Below, one piece after another: positions 24,775 to 35,961 of a stretch of 64,000 bases of DNA. A model generated the notes under the pieces. The model did not search any database. It was not told the DNA's origin and was given only the letters and a program-made list of their open reading frames with translations. Positions within the stretch are counted from its first letter, which is position 1, and every line of letters starts with the position of its first letter. Origin of the DNA: Hemileia vastatrix (lineage: Eukaryota > Basidiomycota > Pucciniomycetes > Pucciniales > Zaghouaniaceae). A program made the position numbers and the translations under genes. Where the stretch lies: NCBI GenBank assembly GCA_030280995.1, contig JASXTE010000005.1, positions 20,354,501 to 20,418,500 of the forward strand, written 5' to 3'.

Positions 24775-25939
24775 TATCAGCCGGGAGGTCTAGAAGATTG
24801 GAGTAATGAATAAGAATAATAAAGGATAGATATGGGAGTAATAAGGTAATAATATAAAATGAAATAAAATAAATATGATTTGAGAGATCATGACGACAAT
24901 TTGATTGAGAGATGACAAAAAATTGTAATTATTAAGTTAAATTGTAAATATTATAATTAATAGTAAGTATTCAGAAGCACTTCAGCTCAATGTTAGTATT
25001 ATAAGTCTTAAAGCAACCAATAAATTTAAATTAGATGTAGTGTACTAATAAAAATAGTGAATAAAGTAATATAATTAAAATATGTTGAATGATTGTATAG
25101 TAAGTAAGTGATGAGCTACCAGATGGACTTCTAAAGCCCTTTTATAGGCAGGAGGACATTCTGGAGCATTCCAAAAGTATATACAAAAGGTAATATTATG
25201 TTAAATAATTAATTTAAAAGAATCTAATTTAAAAACATAAAAAAATAAATCCGTGAATAAAAAAATATCCTTCCCCATTTTTAATCCCTAAAAAGAATAG
25301 ACTTAATATAACAACTAACTACCTGAGTATAAAAAATATGAGAACTATGAGAAAAAATCTTAAGAAGGAATACCAATGACTAGAAAAGTATAATTAAAAT
25401 AAAAGGAAGTATTTTTACGGTTTTAAATAAGCTTAACTAAGTAAAAATAATATTAATTTAACTATTTCAAGTAAGTGAACTATTAAATCAATTGAACAAC
25501 TAATTAAGTCAATACAGGAACCTTTTAACATGAGAGTTTTAATTTAAACATATTAAATTAATGTAGTAATATTGGTAACAAAATTAGGGGTCACAGAAGC
25601 GCCAAATATTGATGGATATTATTATATGATAGGTTGTATTTAGTTTTATATAAATGTAATTATTTAAAAAATTGTAATTACTGTGTAGGTTAAATTTACA
25701 CTGATAAAATAATTTTAAATAATTTATTTATACATATAAATCACACCATGGTATTATAGAATATTATATTTATTTATGTAATACAATTTATTTAATAATA
25801 AAAATAAGTATAATATTTTATTTCATTCACAAAACATTTATAATTTTATTTTAAATATTTTTTTGTATTTACATAAAGTTATTCCTTTACAGTAATTTAT
25901 TATATAAATTACTGGACTCCTGAGATAGCCTGGCTGACA
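24775..25939 (-). repeat. C1 5' LTR
   Basis: 1165 bp, near-identical to 16763-17939. It starts TATCAGCCGGGAGG on the plus strand and ends CCTGGCTGACA. A minus-strand TATAAAAG lies at 25139-25146, about 790 bp into the LTR. Confidence 0.9.
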
Positions 25940-26785
25940 GAAACTTTCTACTGCCCATAATCCACAGACTGATGGCTTAGCTGAAAGAATGATTCAGACT
26001 TTAGAGGACATGATAAGAAGGTATTGTGCCTTTGGCCTTGAGTATAAAGATAATGACATATTCACTCATGATGGGTTACTTTACTTTCTGGGTTGGAATT
26101 TGCTTATAATAGCACTGTTCATTCTGTTACTCAAAGAAAGCCTTTTGAGCTCTGGCTTGGATGTGTTCCAAATACTCCTTCCCAAATTCTCAATAACAAA
26201 ATACCTAAATTGGATATACATCCTGGGGTAAAGTTTTTTCTTCAAATGCAACAACTGTGCAGAAATCATGCTCAACAATGTATTGAAAAATCATTTGAAT
26301 ATGAGAAGAAGAGATGGGACAAATCCCATAAAGAATACACTTTTAAAAAGGGTGATGAAGTGTTGATTTCTACAGTCCATTTCAATTTATAAGGTAATAA
26401 CAAATTGAAAGATCCATTTGTTGGTCCATTTGTTGGTCCATTTGTTGTCAGAAGAATGATTGGAGATAATGCAGTTGAGGTTATTTTGTAATCTCCATAT
26501 GTCAGAAAACATCCTGTTTTTCCAATATCTCTTCTGAAACCTTACAAATCCAATAGTGATTTATTTCCAAAGAGGAGGGGAAGACCAAAGAAAACCCCAA
26601 ATGAAATCACTGAAACAGCAGAAATTGAAAAAATTCTAAATGACAGAATAGTCAGTTCTGAAAAAGGTACAGAATACTTATTGAGATTCAAGAATAAATA
26701 ATCTGAATATGACTCTTGGATACCTGGGAAGGAGATATATAATCTTCCTAGTCTACTAAAAAAGTATAAAAAGAAAAAATCGTAG
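25940..26785 (+). pseudogene. B1 integrase C-terminal part and chromodomain
   Basis: This is the continuation of B1 after C1. It starts with the duplicated GAAAC and reads P-Q-T-D-G-L-A-E-R-M-I-Q, giving the catalytic Glu. A one-base loss near 26075 shifts frame, and stops follow at 26390, near 26490 and near 26700. The R-R-G-R-P-K-K linker and chromodomain remnant end with K-K-K-K-S and TAG at 26783-26785. It is followed by the T-rich and purine-rich stretch that precedes the 3' LTR. Confidence 0.85.
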
Positions 26786-26818
26786 CATTTTTTTATTGTT
26801 TTTTTTAGAGTGAGGAAG

Positions 26819-27583
26819 TGTCAGCCAGGCTACTAGACTTACCCGGTAAAATAATTAATTATTTTACTGAGATGAAGCCACGCCCCTTTCTCTTAATAAA
26901 AATTAATTATTTACTTATGTATTACTTACAACTAACTAGTTAAGTATTTTAAGTAGTATAAATAATTAATAAATGTCCCATACATATTTACTCCCTAACA
27001 CCGTGCTCAATAGTATAGTTGATTGGGAATAAAAATTAATAATAAAATTATAATAAAAAAAAAATACCTTAGGATTATTATATTACTTCATTGAGAGATC
27101 TGAAATTCTGTGAAATTAATATAATTAATTTAATTGTGATGTAATTAATTGTGACAGTCCAAGGAACTCATATTTTATTACTAATAAAATTGATGCCCTT
27201 GTTGACGTACCAATTGATTTATTTTCTTATGTCATATATATACTCCTTTTGGTCATCTTCTTTCTCACATACTTACAGTAAGTGGTGTGAATTCTGTGTC
27301 TTTTATTCCCTCACTTTTGTACTTTTCAGAACATTCCTTACTTACATACTTATTACATTTACAACAAATCAATTATTATTTCTATACTTTATAACATTAG
27401 TATTCACATTATCGTAATTCTAATCTATAATTTATATTAATATTTGACTTTACCTCTTATTACTTGAGTGAAATAATCAAAGAGATTAAAGAAATATGTA
27501 CTTTACCTTTAAGAGTCCATTAAAACCCTAAAAATACTCATATAACCTCGAATAAAACTTGTAGACCAAAAGGACCCTTGACA
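26819..27583 (+). repeat. B1 3' LTR (TATA-less)
   Basis: 765 bp, TGTCAGCCAGGCTACT...CCCTTGACA, followed by TSD CATGT (27584-27588). Compared with the 5' LTR it lacks 24 bp at about 27308-27313, between two CCCTCA words, and that segment holds the TATA box. Confidence 0.9.
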
Positions 27584-28250
27584 CATGTTATTATCAAATG
27601 AATAATTTTTTAAATCCTCATCAATTATATCCAACAATTCTTTATCAATATCATTACCTATAAGTAATTCATTTTTAGGATTATATAATTGATCACGAGA
27701 ATTTGGATGACTTACCAAGGTCTTATCCCACTTCCCCTGCCCCTCCTTGCATTTACCCTGTAAGGGTGACTTCTGGAGCCCTGCTGTTGAGGGTTGATGT
27801 AGTTTTGGGAGTACCAACCCCACTTCCATTTTCTTACTTTAATTTTTTGATCTTCCTCTTTTGGCTGGAGGTGTTGCTATGGAACTTTTGAGTGACACTG
27901 TTGGTGGTTGAGCCTTTATATCCACTAGACATCGGTTGACTTCCATGAAACCTTGAGCTGCCCTTTTCTCCAGATTGTATATCTGGTCCACTTTATTGTT
28001 GACTATTATTGCCAAGGTGTTCAGGAGGGTGGAGAGGGAGTGAATTTGTTCTTTTAATATATTTTTTGTTTTCTTTATTGATACTTGTTTTAAAAGTTTT
28101 TCCCTTTCCTCCAGAGACATTTGTGGAGTGTTGTTGTTTATGGGAGAGTCCTGGCTCTCCATTTGAATGTCCTGTAACAGGTCTTTCAGCTCTAGGTCCT
28201 AAGCTATAAGGTTTTGCCTTATTACTCACAATATCATTGTTGTCACACAT
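27584..28250 (-). pseudogene. A1 ORF1 and Gag N-terminus
   Basis: Resumes A1 after B1. The Gag frame starts M-E-V-G-L-V-L-P near 27829 and runs to 27584. ORF1 is at 27839-28162 (M-E-S-Q-D-S-P...) and contains the I-K-K-T-K-N-I-L-K-E-Q helix; it is frameshifted near its end but keeps H-P-Y-R...R-P-W-stop (TTACC at 27712). A second ATG frame, M-C-D-N-N-D-I-V (27993-28250), is the Gag frame read further upstream over ORF1, until a stop at 27993. Confidence 0.65.
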
Positions 28251-28838
28251 TTTTTACGAGGAATTTAATCAAAGAATTGAAATTTTAGATATGAAAACTT
28301 CAAAAAGGATTTTTATCAGTATTTATCAATACCACTGAAGACAATTTTATTGCTTACTTATAGTTATGAAGTAAATTTATAAGTGCCAAAAGTCAAATAT
28401 GCTTTTATGTGGTCACTTGATTTAACTGGTCTACAATATGTAGCCGTGTTTTTATATTTAAAAAAGAAAATCTGTCAGTAAGATTCTTTCTAAATATTAA
28501 ATGAATGTTACAAACCAAAAAAAAGGATTAAGAGTCCTGTTAAAAGAAAACAATTAATAAGTTTAATTGTTTTATTATCTGCAAAGATCACAAATTTAAT
28601 TGGTCTATTGACAGACTCCCACTAATAACAATTTTATGTTAAATTAGTGGTAAAATTGTGGATTCAATATCAAAATTTTATTATATAACAGGGCTTCTTT
28701 TTCTGAAATCACTATATAAGTGACCACAACCTGTTTTAATTATCCAAATATTTCTATAGGGATATTATTTACGTGTACTTTCTTTGAAAACTTTTACTTA
28801 CTGGATTATAACAGAATTCTTGAGGAAAGGTCCCCAAT
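28251..28838 (-). other. A1 leader and primer site
   Basis: No gene seen. The primer site ATTGGGGACCTTTCC is on the minus strand at about 28824-28838. A minus-strand GTAAGT donor lies at 28796-28801. It has a single copy of the ~80-bp GCAAAGATCACAAATTTAAT segment that is duplicated in A2. Confidence 0.6.
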
Positions 28839-29041
28839 TGTCAGGCAAAGATCAAGTACAAGGACCTGAACTAGCTTTAAAAGTCTGTGTCTAAAAGATT
28901 TAAATGTTCCATTATGAATGCTGTAGTATAAATCCAACAGATAGTAAAATATAATCCAAAATAAAGGTCTCAGTAATATAATTCTCACTAATTTTATATA
29001 TGGCTTACAATCTTTTTAGTTGGTAGAAAAATATAATCACC
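28839..29041 (-). repeat. A1 5' LTR stub
   Basis: About 200 bp matching the start of the A2 LTR on the plus strand (TGTCAGGC...GTTGGTAGAAAAATA). It then breaks into the copia LTR. The rest of this LTR is not seen in the window. Confidence 0.8.
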
Positions 29042-29523
29042 TGTTGCTCAGTATCAGCCAATTGGACTCCAGAAATAACCGGTGAACAGGAGGAGCTGTG
29101 AAAATAGTATATCTTCTGTGATAACCCAGTACAGACACTGAAAAATATTGAATTTTTTTTTAATAATTAAACTTAGTCAGTTACTAAGTTGGTGTGAGTT
29201 GGCGATTTTTAAAGAGCCAACCTGGACACAAGTGTAACAAAGTGTCGAAATGATGGTATATTGCAGTATAGCAAAAAATAAAACAATGATTGATTAGTGT
29301 TTTGAGAAAGAAATCAATAGGGAATATAGAACTACGTTTTGATGTGTATATATAACTATCATTACTATTAACCTATCTTAAAACCTAGCATCACTATCTA
29401 GTATGACAGAAATGCTACTGGGCTTGTGTCTCTAATGATGAATCAAGATTATGTAAATGGAGAATATGAGATGTTGAAATAAATTATGGTGAGTTAGGAA
29501 GTATGGGTCTCTGAATTCTGACA
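29042..29523 (-). repeat. Ty1/copia 3' LTR
   Basis: In element orientation TGTCAGAATTCAGAG...CTGAGCAACA, about 482 bp, directly after a purine tract (AAGGGAGAG) downstream of the copia pol stop. Only one copy is present, so the outer border (29042) is inferred from the break in A1 LTR sequence. Confidence 0.6.
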
Positions 29524-29584
29524 CTCTCCCTTGCTGAGTAACTCATCATGTATGTGCAATTTAGTGAGGTGAGTCTTCAGCTTC

Positions 29585-30965
29585 ACTCAGTTGAGAGCTT
29601 TTGTGAGCATGTCTGCGGGCATGGTGTCTGTAGGCATGTAGGGGACTTCAAATATTAGGTTGTCAACTTGTTCACGGATCCAATGCAGTTTAATGTCCAT
29701 GTGCTTTTTGCGGGCCTGATATAGTGGATTTATTGTTAGGGAAATGCACCCTTGATTATCATTGTAGATTTTTTTTGGTACAGATTTGTGGTATTTTGTG
29801 AGATTGAGATCCCAAAGAAGGCATTTAAGCCATATGGCTTCTTGTCCTGTTTCTACAATGGCCTTTGCCTCTGACTCCAATGTGCTTAGGGAGACAGAGT
29901 TTTGTTTCTTTGTCTTCCAGCTGATTGTGCAATTTTTGAGGGTGAATACATAGCCTGTGGTAGTGTCGAGTCTCCAAGCAGGAAACATGATCAGCGTAAC
30001 AATAACCTACTAGCGGCTTGTCAATTGTCGTGGCTGGTTTTAAATTAATGCCCATGTTTTGTGTTCCAGTAAGGTAGCACAGAATGTGGATGAGGGTATT
30101 CCAGTGACTGATGCCTGGTCTGTTATGAAAACAAGACAATTGACTACAGGCAAACTCCAGGTCCGGCCTAGTGCATTGGACTAAGTAGTTCAGATGGCCA
30201 GTGACAGATCTGGAATTGTTGTCTGTTTTAAGGAATTTGGAATGGTCTGCATCACTGGCTGGTATTAGCTGAGGATTAGTATCCATCAGAGTAGAGATTG
30301 ATTTGCAGTCACGCATCTTTTAGAGGCTAAGTATGGCTTCTATCTCGTTGGATTGTGACAAAAAATGGACAAGTTTTCCAAGTTCTGTATGATTTTAATC
30401 CCCAGGATCCTTTGTGAATTGCCTAAGTCCTCCAACTTGAATATTGAGTAAATTAGATCTTTTAACGATTGAATTTTCTTGCCAAAAAATTGAGAAATAA
30501 TCCATGTGGACGTGAAAAAAGCATGGTCTGACACTATCTATGTGAATGAACAAGGTGGGATCAACAGAGCTACATAAGAAATTGTTTTCTATGAAGAGCA
30601 ATTTTTCAAGCTGGTACCTACAGCAAGATGGTTGTTTGAGGCCATATAATGACTTTTTCAAGAGCAGAACTGGGTTTTCAATGTTTGATGGCTTTGAAAC
30701 TCCTTTGGGCAGGCTCATATAGATTGATTCTTCAGGGACACAATTGCAGAATGGTGACTTGGCATCCATTTGGTGAAATTCCCACTTTTCTAAAACAGTA
30801 ATAGCAAGAATCCTTTGTAGTGTGGTAAGTCAACCAGTACCTCCTTTTCATTATTGATGGCTATTTTCCAATTACTGCTGTTTCTTTCTCTCAGCACTGT
30901 AGAAAGAAGGTTCTATAATACTAAGCTATAGACACAATCCAAGATGGGTTGGTTCTCTTTTCTAA
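29585..30965 (-). pseudogene. Ty1/copia Pol remnant: RT and RNase H
   Basis: Minus-strand RT starts near 30965 and continues H-Q-M-D-A-K-S-P-F, then S-L-Y-G-L-K-Q, the hallmark of Ty1/copia RT. The catalytic Y-V-D-D region is altered (H-V-H-M-D-Y-F). Next are the L-N-Y-L-V-Q-C-T-R-P-D-L-E-F connection and RNase H, with S-L-S-T-L-E-S-E-A-K-A and the typical C-terminal A-D-M-L-T-K-A-L at 29587. Frames change near 30400, 30320 and 29990. Integrase, protease and Gag are missing. This is the only copia-type sequence in the window. Confidence 0.85.
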
Positions 30966-31250
30966 AACTAATTTAAAAAAGAAGTGCCTGCCACTCAAAA
31001 AAAAGACAGTGAAATCATGTATTGTAAGTGTGGTTATATGTATAGAGAAGGTAAGATTAAAATGATTCAGAGATCTTTTTAAAGAAAGAGGTAAATATAT
31101 TTATAACAAGTAATATATCTGTTGGATAGATCTACTCTCAGTAAGAACTAGTATTCTCAGTCACTCCCTCTCTGAAGTGCTCTATCTAATACTCTCCTTA
31201 CTTTAGAAATAAAATAACTCCAAAGTGCTACTTCTGGAATGTACACCTGC
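30966..31250. other. Unassigned 285-bp spacer
   Basis: AT-rich sequence between the copia RT break and the inverted A LTR. No reading frame or repeat partner was recognised. It may be leftover copia internal sequence or older DNA. Confidence 0.4.
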
Positions 31251-33552
31251 TGTCAGCCTGGATATCCCCAGGACTAAGTAAACAGTACTTTTAAATTATG
31301 TTAAACACATGGACTATACATGGGAACAATAAATAAAAGTACACAAGTTGTATAGATAAATAAAAATTATGATAAAATACAATATATGCCATTATGTCAC
31401 GTGCCACATGACACTCGAGACAAAAGCAGCTCATTAAATCAATAAAACAGAGGTCTAAATACATACTCGAAGCACAGAAAGTGATTCTACCTAGCAACGG
31501 CGACTTCCCTTTGTGTACTCACTATTCGACTGCGCTAATCTAATATTTAAATATAAACTAGTCAATTCTCAAAAGTGTGTTTAGGATTTTCTTTGATAAG
31601 CGACGCACAGCACAATAGTCAATGCAATATTACGCCAAAAGGTTTATTAAATATCTGTGGGTTATTAAAAGGGTTAGTGTGCATGGAAAGGATGGTTAGT
31701 GGAGGATTAAGGGGTTAACGGATGTTAGTGAGGAGGGTCCAGGTGTAACAGGTGTAATTTTGGTGGTTTGTGGTGTGCGGAATGATGGATGGGTATGAAG
31801 TCAATACGAGAAGGAGTACTAGGTATAAAAGGGGTTGGATTTTTGGTTCAATGTTTCTTTAGAATTAAATTATAAAACATATTTATAGTTAATAGTGGTA
31901 AAACTGCAAGTTAAATCATTATTATTATACATTTCCTTTTTTCCTCAATAATCATTTCTAAATTTAAATCTTTGTTGTTGAGTTTACAACCCTTTGTGAG
32001 TTTCTAAGAATATTAGTATTACCTTAAAATATATTAAGATTCTTATTGAAAATATCTTAAAGCAGTAGCTCTTCCTTCGAGTCATCTTTGAATCACTTCC
32101 TTGAAAATTCAATCTGTGCTTTGAAGAAGTTTCTAAACTCCTCCCTTCATCTCACTTTCAGGAACACCCTCAACCTTGTGCGTAGGTCGTCCGGTGACAC
32201 ATTATAACACCTTATATACATGTATATATCCACCTTTTATAAGCTTATCTACTTAATATTAAGTTTTAATATGTTGAGTTAATCTTAAGAACCTTAAACA
32301 TAAGGCTAAAAATTTTTTAACTAGACTTAAAGCTGTTGATTTCATTGTTTTATGTGAAAAACAAGAAATGTGCTTTAAATCACTTAGAAGTTGAATATAT
32401 GTGCTATAAATTTAATAATATTAAAAATGCACCTTGAAGGATCAATTTGTCTTAAATAGAACTACTGATTTGGCTACTCAAATGCATAAAAATAACACTA
32501 ATAAAATTTGGTGTTTTTTATGTTAGAAATGGCTTCTGTGTACTGGCCACATACTGCCTGCATTTTTCTCATGTGAATAGCTTTATTTTTTCAAGTTAGC
32601 TTTTTCACACTATAATTACCCCAAATTCTGTGCCCACTGCAGGGAAACACACTAAAATAGGTGACAGGCACTTATTTAGTGTCCTAATTTAATTATAGGT
32701 GCATTGACCTTATTATATGCACTAATTTCATTAATAGCCTCAAGCTTGGCACCTTTAATTCACTACCATGCTTAAATTTGCCTAAATTAGTCAAGGATTT
32801 ACCTGTGCAAGTGCTTGCCAAGGACTACATGTAGTTATCCCACATCTCACACCATTTTTTGGGTTATTCAGTAGTTTCTCAGTCAATATTGGTTAATTTT
32901 GTATGGGGATTTCTCATAGTTTATTGCTATGATTAGCCCCATCATTTCTACTGTTAATCCACCTTAATATTGTTTGATATTTAGTGTTATTATTTCTCTT
33001 TTTAGTCTTTTATTTTAAGGTATTACATGCATATACTCTCTTTTTTGCTTATTCTTTATTTTTTGATGGATTATCGCTATTACTACAGGATTTTGGTGGG
33101 TGATATCATTCTAATTATGTAATTAATCACTCTTTATGTTTTTGGAAAGGTTTATTAGCTGGAATGAGGTTTCATCAGCCATGTTTAGATCTGGTAAATC
33201 AAGGGGTTTATTGGAAGAATTATTTGGTGTAAAAGGAGGGGGTTTTTGGTCTTATTTTCTACATTCTTTCTCATTAAAATCAAATATATAACCAATACAA
33301 GTACAATACATATCAATAGCATTTATAAATTATTTGAATAGTATCTGAATTATTACATATATTTTTCTACCAACTATAAGATTGTAAGCCATATATAAGT
33401 AGTGAGATTTAAATTAATGAGACCCTTATATTGATTTATATCTTAATACTTATTGAATTTGTACTACAGTATTCATATAGGACCATTAAAATATTTTAAA
33501 CAACTTTCTATTCAAGCTATTTCATGTCTCTGTACTTGAACTCAGCCTGACA
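31251..33552 (+). repeat. Family-A LTR, inverted and isolated, split by a solo LTR
   Basis: The plus strand reads TGTCAGCCTGGATATCCCCAG...GAACTCAGCCTGACA, the reverse complement of the A1 and A2 LTRs. Without the 810 bp due to the G LTR and its duplicated target it is about 1492 bp, essentially full length. No internal A sequence adjoins either side, so it looks like a solo LTR. Flanks CCTGC and TCCAC do not form a clean TSD. It is visibly more diverged from A2 than A1 is. Confidence 0.8.
31395..32199 (+). mobile_element. Solo LTR of another family (G)
   Basis: An 805-bp insert in the inverted A LTR has ends TGTCACGTGCC and TCCGGTGACA and a perfect 5-bp TSD CATTA (31390-31394 and 32200-32204). 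TATAAAAG lies at 31824-31831, suggesting plus orientation. No coding region. No other copy in the window. Confidence 0.85.
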
Positions 33553-33579
33553 TCCACTATGCACAAAATAATAAATATA

Positions 33580-33848
33580 TGTTAGGATTTTGTTGAGTGG
33601 TGAGGAGGAGGAGCACTATGCGTGCTATGCATTGTGAGATGAAGAAAGGGGGATATTGCATAAGGGGGTTATAAGGGGCAAGCGCCATGGAGTGCTCCTC
33701 ATTGGACAACTTATATAGTAATCCTGTTACTTCTTAGTCTCACTGCTAAGTAGCATAGTCAGTCCCATCTCACTGCTTAGTAGAGTAGTCAGTCCCCTCT
33801 CAGGCTAGTGTCAGAACTAGTAGTAGTCCGCCTCCTTAGGTCTTAACA
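33580..33848 (+). repeat. F3 5' LTR
   Basis: 269 bp, TGTTAGGATTTTG...AGGTCTTAACA. It is the reverse complement, with divergence, of the two F1 LTRs. Confidence 0.85.
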
Positions 33849-33885
33849 TATTGTCCAATATTAATTGGCACACTACTGAAGAGAA

Positions 33886-33980
33886 ATGAATTCCTCAGGT
33901 CAACCTGATGGAGAAAACCTTGCTGAAATGCAAGAAAAAATGGCCCACTTTCAAGAACAAAACACCAGACTCATGGAACG
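33886..33980 (+). pseudogene. F3 Gag N-terminal fragment
   Basis: ATG at 33886 opens 31 codons (M-N-S-S-G-Q-P-D-G-E-N-L-A-E-M-Q...N-T-R-L-M-E), homologous to the start of F1 gag at 39193. F1 interrupts it at 33981. The frame resumes at 39509. Confidence 0.8.
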
Positions 33981-34298
33981 TGCTAAGACCTAAGAAGGTG
34001 GACTAATACTAGTGCTAATGCTAGCCTTAACAGGACTGACTTTTCTTGACACAGCAGTGAGACAAACTAGACTGACTATGTTGGGACTACTAACAGTGAG
34101 GGAAGGCGGGACTGACTATGCTACTTTTAGCAGTGAGACAAGAGAGTAATTAGATTTACTATAGAAGTTGTCCAATGAGGAGAAAACCACAGCTCTTACC
34201 CCATATAACACCCTTATAAAATATCTACTCCTCTACCTCTTTAAAATTCATAGTGCCCATAGCGCTCCTCCTCCCCACCTTGCAACCAAATCCTAACA
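33981..34298 (-). repeat. F1 3' LTR
   Basis: 318 bp, plus strand TGCTAAGACCTAAG...CAAATCCTAACA. About 40 bp longer than the partner owing to an internal duplication of ACTGACTATG-type sequence. Confidence 0.85.
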
Positions 34299-34331
34299 TT
34301 ACCCCCTCTTTTACCCCTCTTTCCCCCTGTG

Positions 34332-35830
34332 CTACTTCCCAATTTCCTGCAATTTTCCCTTTTCATTAACCAAATTTTCCACCAGTTCCCAAGACCTATA
34401 TCCAACCCCATAGCCTTTCCAAAGCACCAAGTAGTGAACCTTTCCCCTGCACATCCTCTTAGAAAAAATCTTTTCTACATCAAATTCCTCTTCATTTCCC
34501 ACCTGGATTGGCGCTGGTGTCTCTTCTGGGTGTCCTAGAATTGTATCTTCTTTGTGCTCTGTGAGAAATGAAATGTTGAGAACTGGGTGTACTTGCTTCA
34601 TTGAGATTGGTAACTCCAGTTCATAAGCAGAGCCGGATACCTTGCACTTGACTTTAAATGGTCCCACTTTCTTGTGATATAATTTAGTGCTGGGGTGCAA
34701 TGTAGAAAGAAACATGAGCTTAGCCAAGCCTTGTCACCTACCTGTAGTGTGCAATGTTGGGTATTTCCTTGATCATGATGACATTTCATTTCTTTCTGGG
34801 ATAACTTAAGAGCTGCCTCCAATTATTGATGTATACTCAGTATTTTTTGAATCCGCTCTTTGGCTTCTAGGACTTGTAATGTGGATGGGGTACCCATTAA
34901 GAATGTTGGGTGATATCCATAGTTAGAATAGAATAGGGACATTCCTGTTGCAGAATAGGTCCTGTTATTGTACAATAATTCACCAAGTAGTAATAGCTGT
35001 ACCCAATCATCTTGCTGATAGTTAATGAAGTGGCCTAGGTATTGTTCAATTGCCTTGTTTGCTATCTCCGATTGCCCATCAGTTTGTGGATGACATTCTT
35101 TTGGAAATGCAGGAATAATGTTCAGTTTCTCATACAATACTTTCAACAACTTAGAGTTAAAAGTACTTCCCCTATCTGATACTATATGTTCAGGCAATCC
35201 ATGTAATTTCCAGACATGTGCCACCATTAAGTCTGAAATACCCTCTGATGCATATTTTGTAGTGGTGGGGACAAAGTGGGCCATCTTGGTTTAACATTCA
35301 ACTACTGTGAGGATCTTATTCTTCCCTTGTGACTTGGGTAGCTCCACTATAAGATTGTAGGAGATCTCCTTCTATGGCTGCTTGGAAATGTTCAGTGGGG
35401 TCAATGGTGTTGTGGTTGTACTGACCTTGTTTCTCTTAAAAGAGTCACATGCCAATACATAGCACTGGATGTACACCTATTGGACTTCCAGTAAAAATTA
35501 AAATTTACCAACTCCACAGTCTTCAGGGATCCTGGGTGTCCTGCCATTGGGGAATCATGTCTTTATTTGACCACCTGCCTTTTGAGTTCTTCGCCATTTG
35601 GCACAACTATCCTCCTATTCCAATACAGCACTTCACCTTTCAGATGATACTCCTCCAATCCTTTCCTTACCAATACCTCCTTTGATAACAGCACCTTCAT
35701 CAACTCCTGCACTCCCTCATCTTTTTTCTGCCCCCTCCTTACCCATTCCACCAACTCCTCATCTGCTAATTCCAATTCATCTAGGATTACCCCCTCTTCA
35801 AGTTCCTCCTTCAATAAAGTTGCACCAACA
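34332..35830 (-). pseudogene. F1 integrase and chromodomain
   Basis: From 35814 down: an N-terminal integrase piece (V-L-Y-W-N-R-R-I-V-V-P), a gap with a frameshift, then the core 34823-35284 with V-S-D-R-G-S-T-F and C-H-P-Q-T-D-G-Q-S-E (second Asp and Glu of D-D-E). The tail 34332-34727 includes the G-P-F-K-V (GPF/Y) motif and a canonical chromodomain F-D-V-E-K-I...Y-L-V-L-W-K-G-Y...S-W-E. This resembles classical fungal chromoviruses more closely than families A-E do. Broken by stops and frameshifts. Confidence 0.85.
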
Positions 35831-35961
35831 GTATTTAGATGGTCCAGTTTTTAGCTCAAGTCAGGACATTGTGATAGTGCATCAGGTTTTCCACTTTTCT
35901 TCCCTGATCTGAATGTAACAACAAAATTAATGCTACTCAGAAGTTCTGCCCAGGGCTCTTG

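Larger units (their letters stand above)
16763..25939 (-). mobile_element. C1: decayed family-C Ty3/gypsy element inside B1 integrase
   Basis: A minus-strand element with LTRs 16763-17939 and 24775-25939 and a perfect TSD GAAAC (16758-16762 and 25940-25944). It contains the full order of domains: leader, ORF1, Gag, protease, RT, RNase H, integrase, chromodomain. Its proteins are very similar to those of E1, but its LTR is largely different. It has a few stops and one clear RT frameshift. Confidence 0.93.
9947..27583 (+). mobile_element. B1: decayed family-B Ty3/gypsy element, split by C1
   Basis: A plus-strand element with LTRs at 9947-10730 and 26819-27583 and a perfect 5-bp TSD CATGT. Its order is LTR, primer site, leader, ORF1, Gag, protease, RT, RNase H, [C1 inside integrase], rest of integrase, chromodomain, polypurine stretch, LTR. 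More than a dozen in-frame stops and several frameshifts are present. It lies inside the gag of A1, so it is younger than A1 and older than C1. Confidence 0.92.
3803..29041 (-). mobile_element. A1: decayed family-A Ty3/gypsy element, split by B1
   Basis: This minus-strand element is homologous throughout to A2. Pieces: 3' LTR remnant (3803-4561), pol and gag (4562-9946), then B1 inserted with TSD CATGT (9942-9946 and 27584-27588), then the Gag N-terminus, ORF1, leader and primer site (27584-28838), then a 5' LTR stub (28839-29041). The 3' LTR was cut by D1 and the 5' LTR by the copia remnant. Multiple stops and frameshifts show that it is older than A2. Confidence 0.9.

Noticed and set aside
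27151..27417. 88-codon hydrophobic frame
   Set aside because: Inside the B1 3' LTR and not preserved in the 5' LTR.
29587..30769. Host RNase H or RT-like gene
   Set aside because: Motifs S-L-Y-G-L-K-Q and A-D-M-L-T-K-A-L and the adjacent LTR show a Ty1/copia remnant.
30966..31250. Possible copia 5' LTR or RNA gene in the spacer
   Set aside because: No match to the copia LTR at 29042-29523 and no tRNA-like or other fold recognised.
33641..33848. Host promoter or gene near the GC-richer segment
   Set aside because: It is the F3 LTR, with inverted relatives at both F1 ends.
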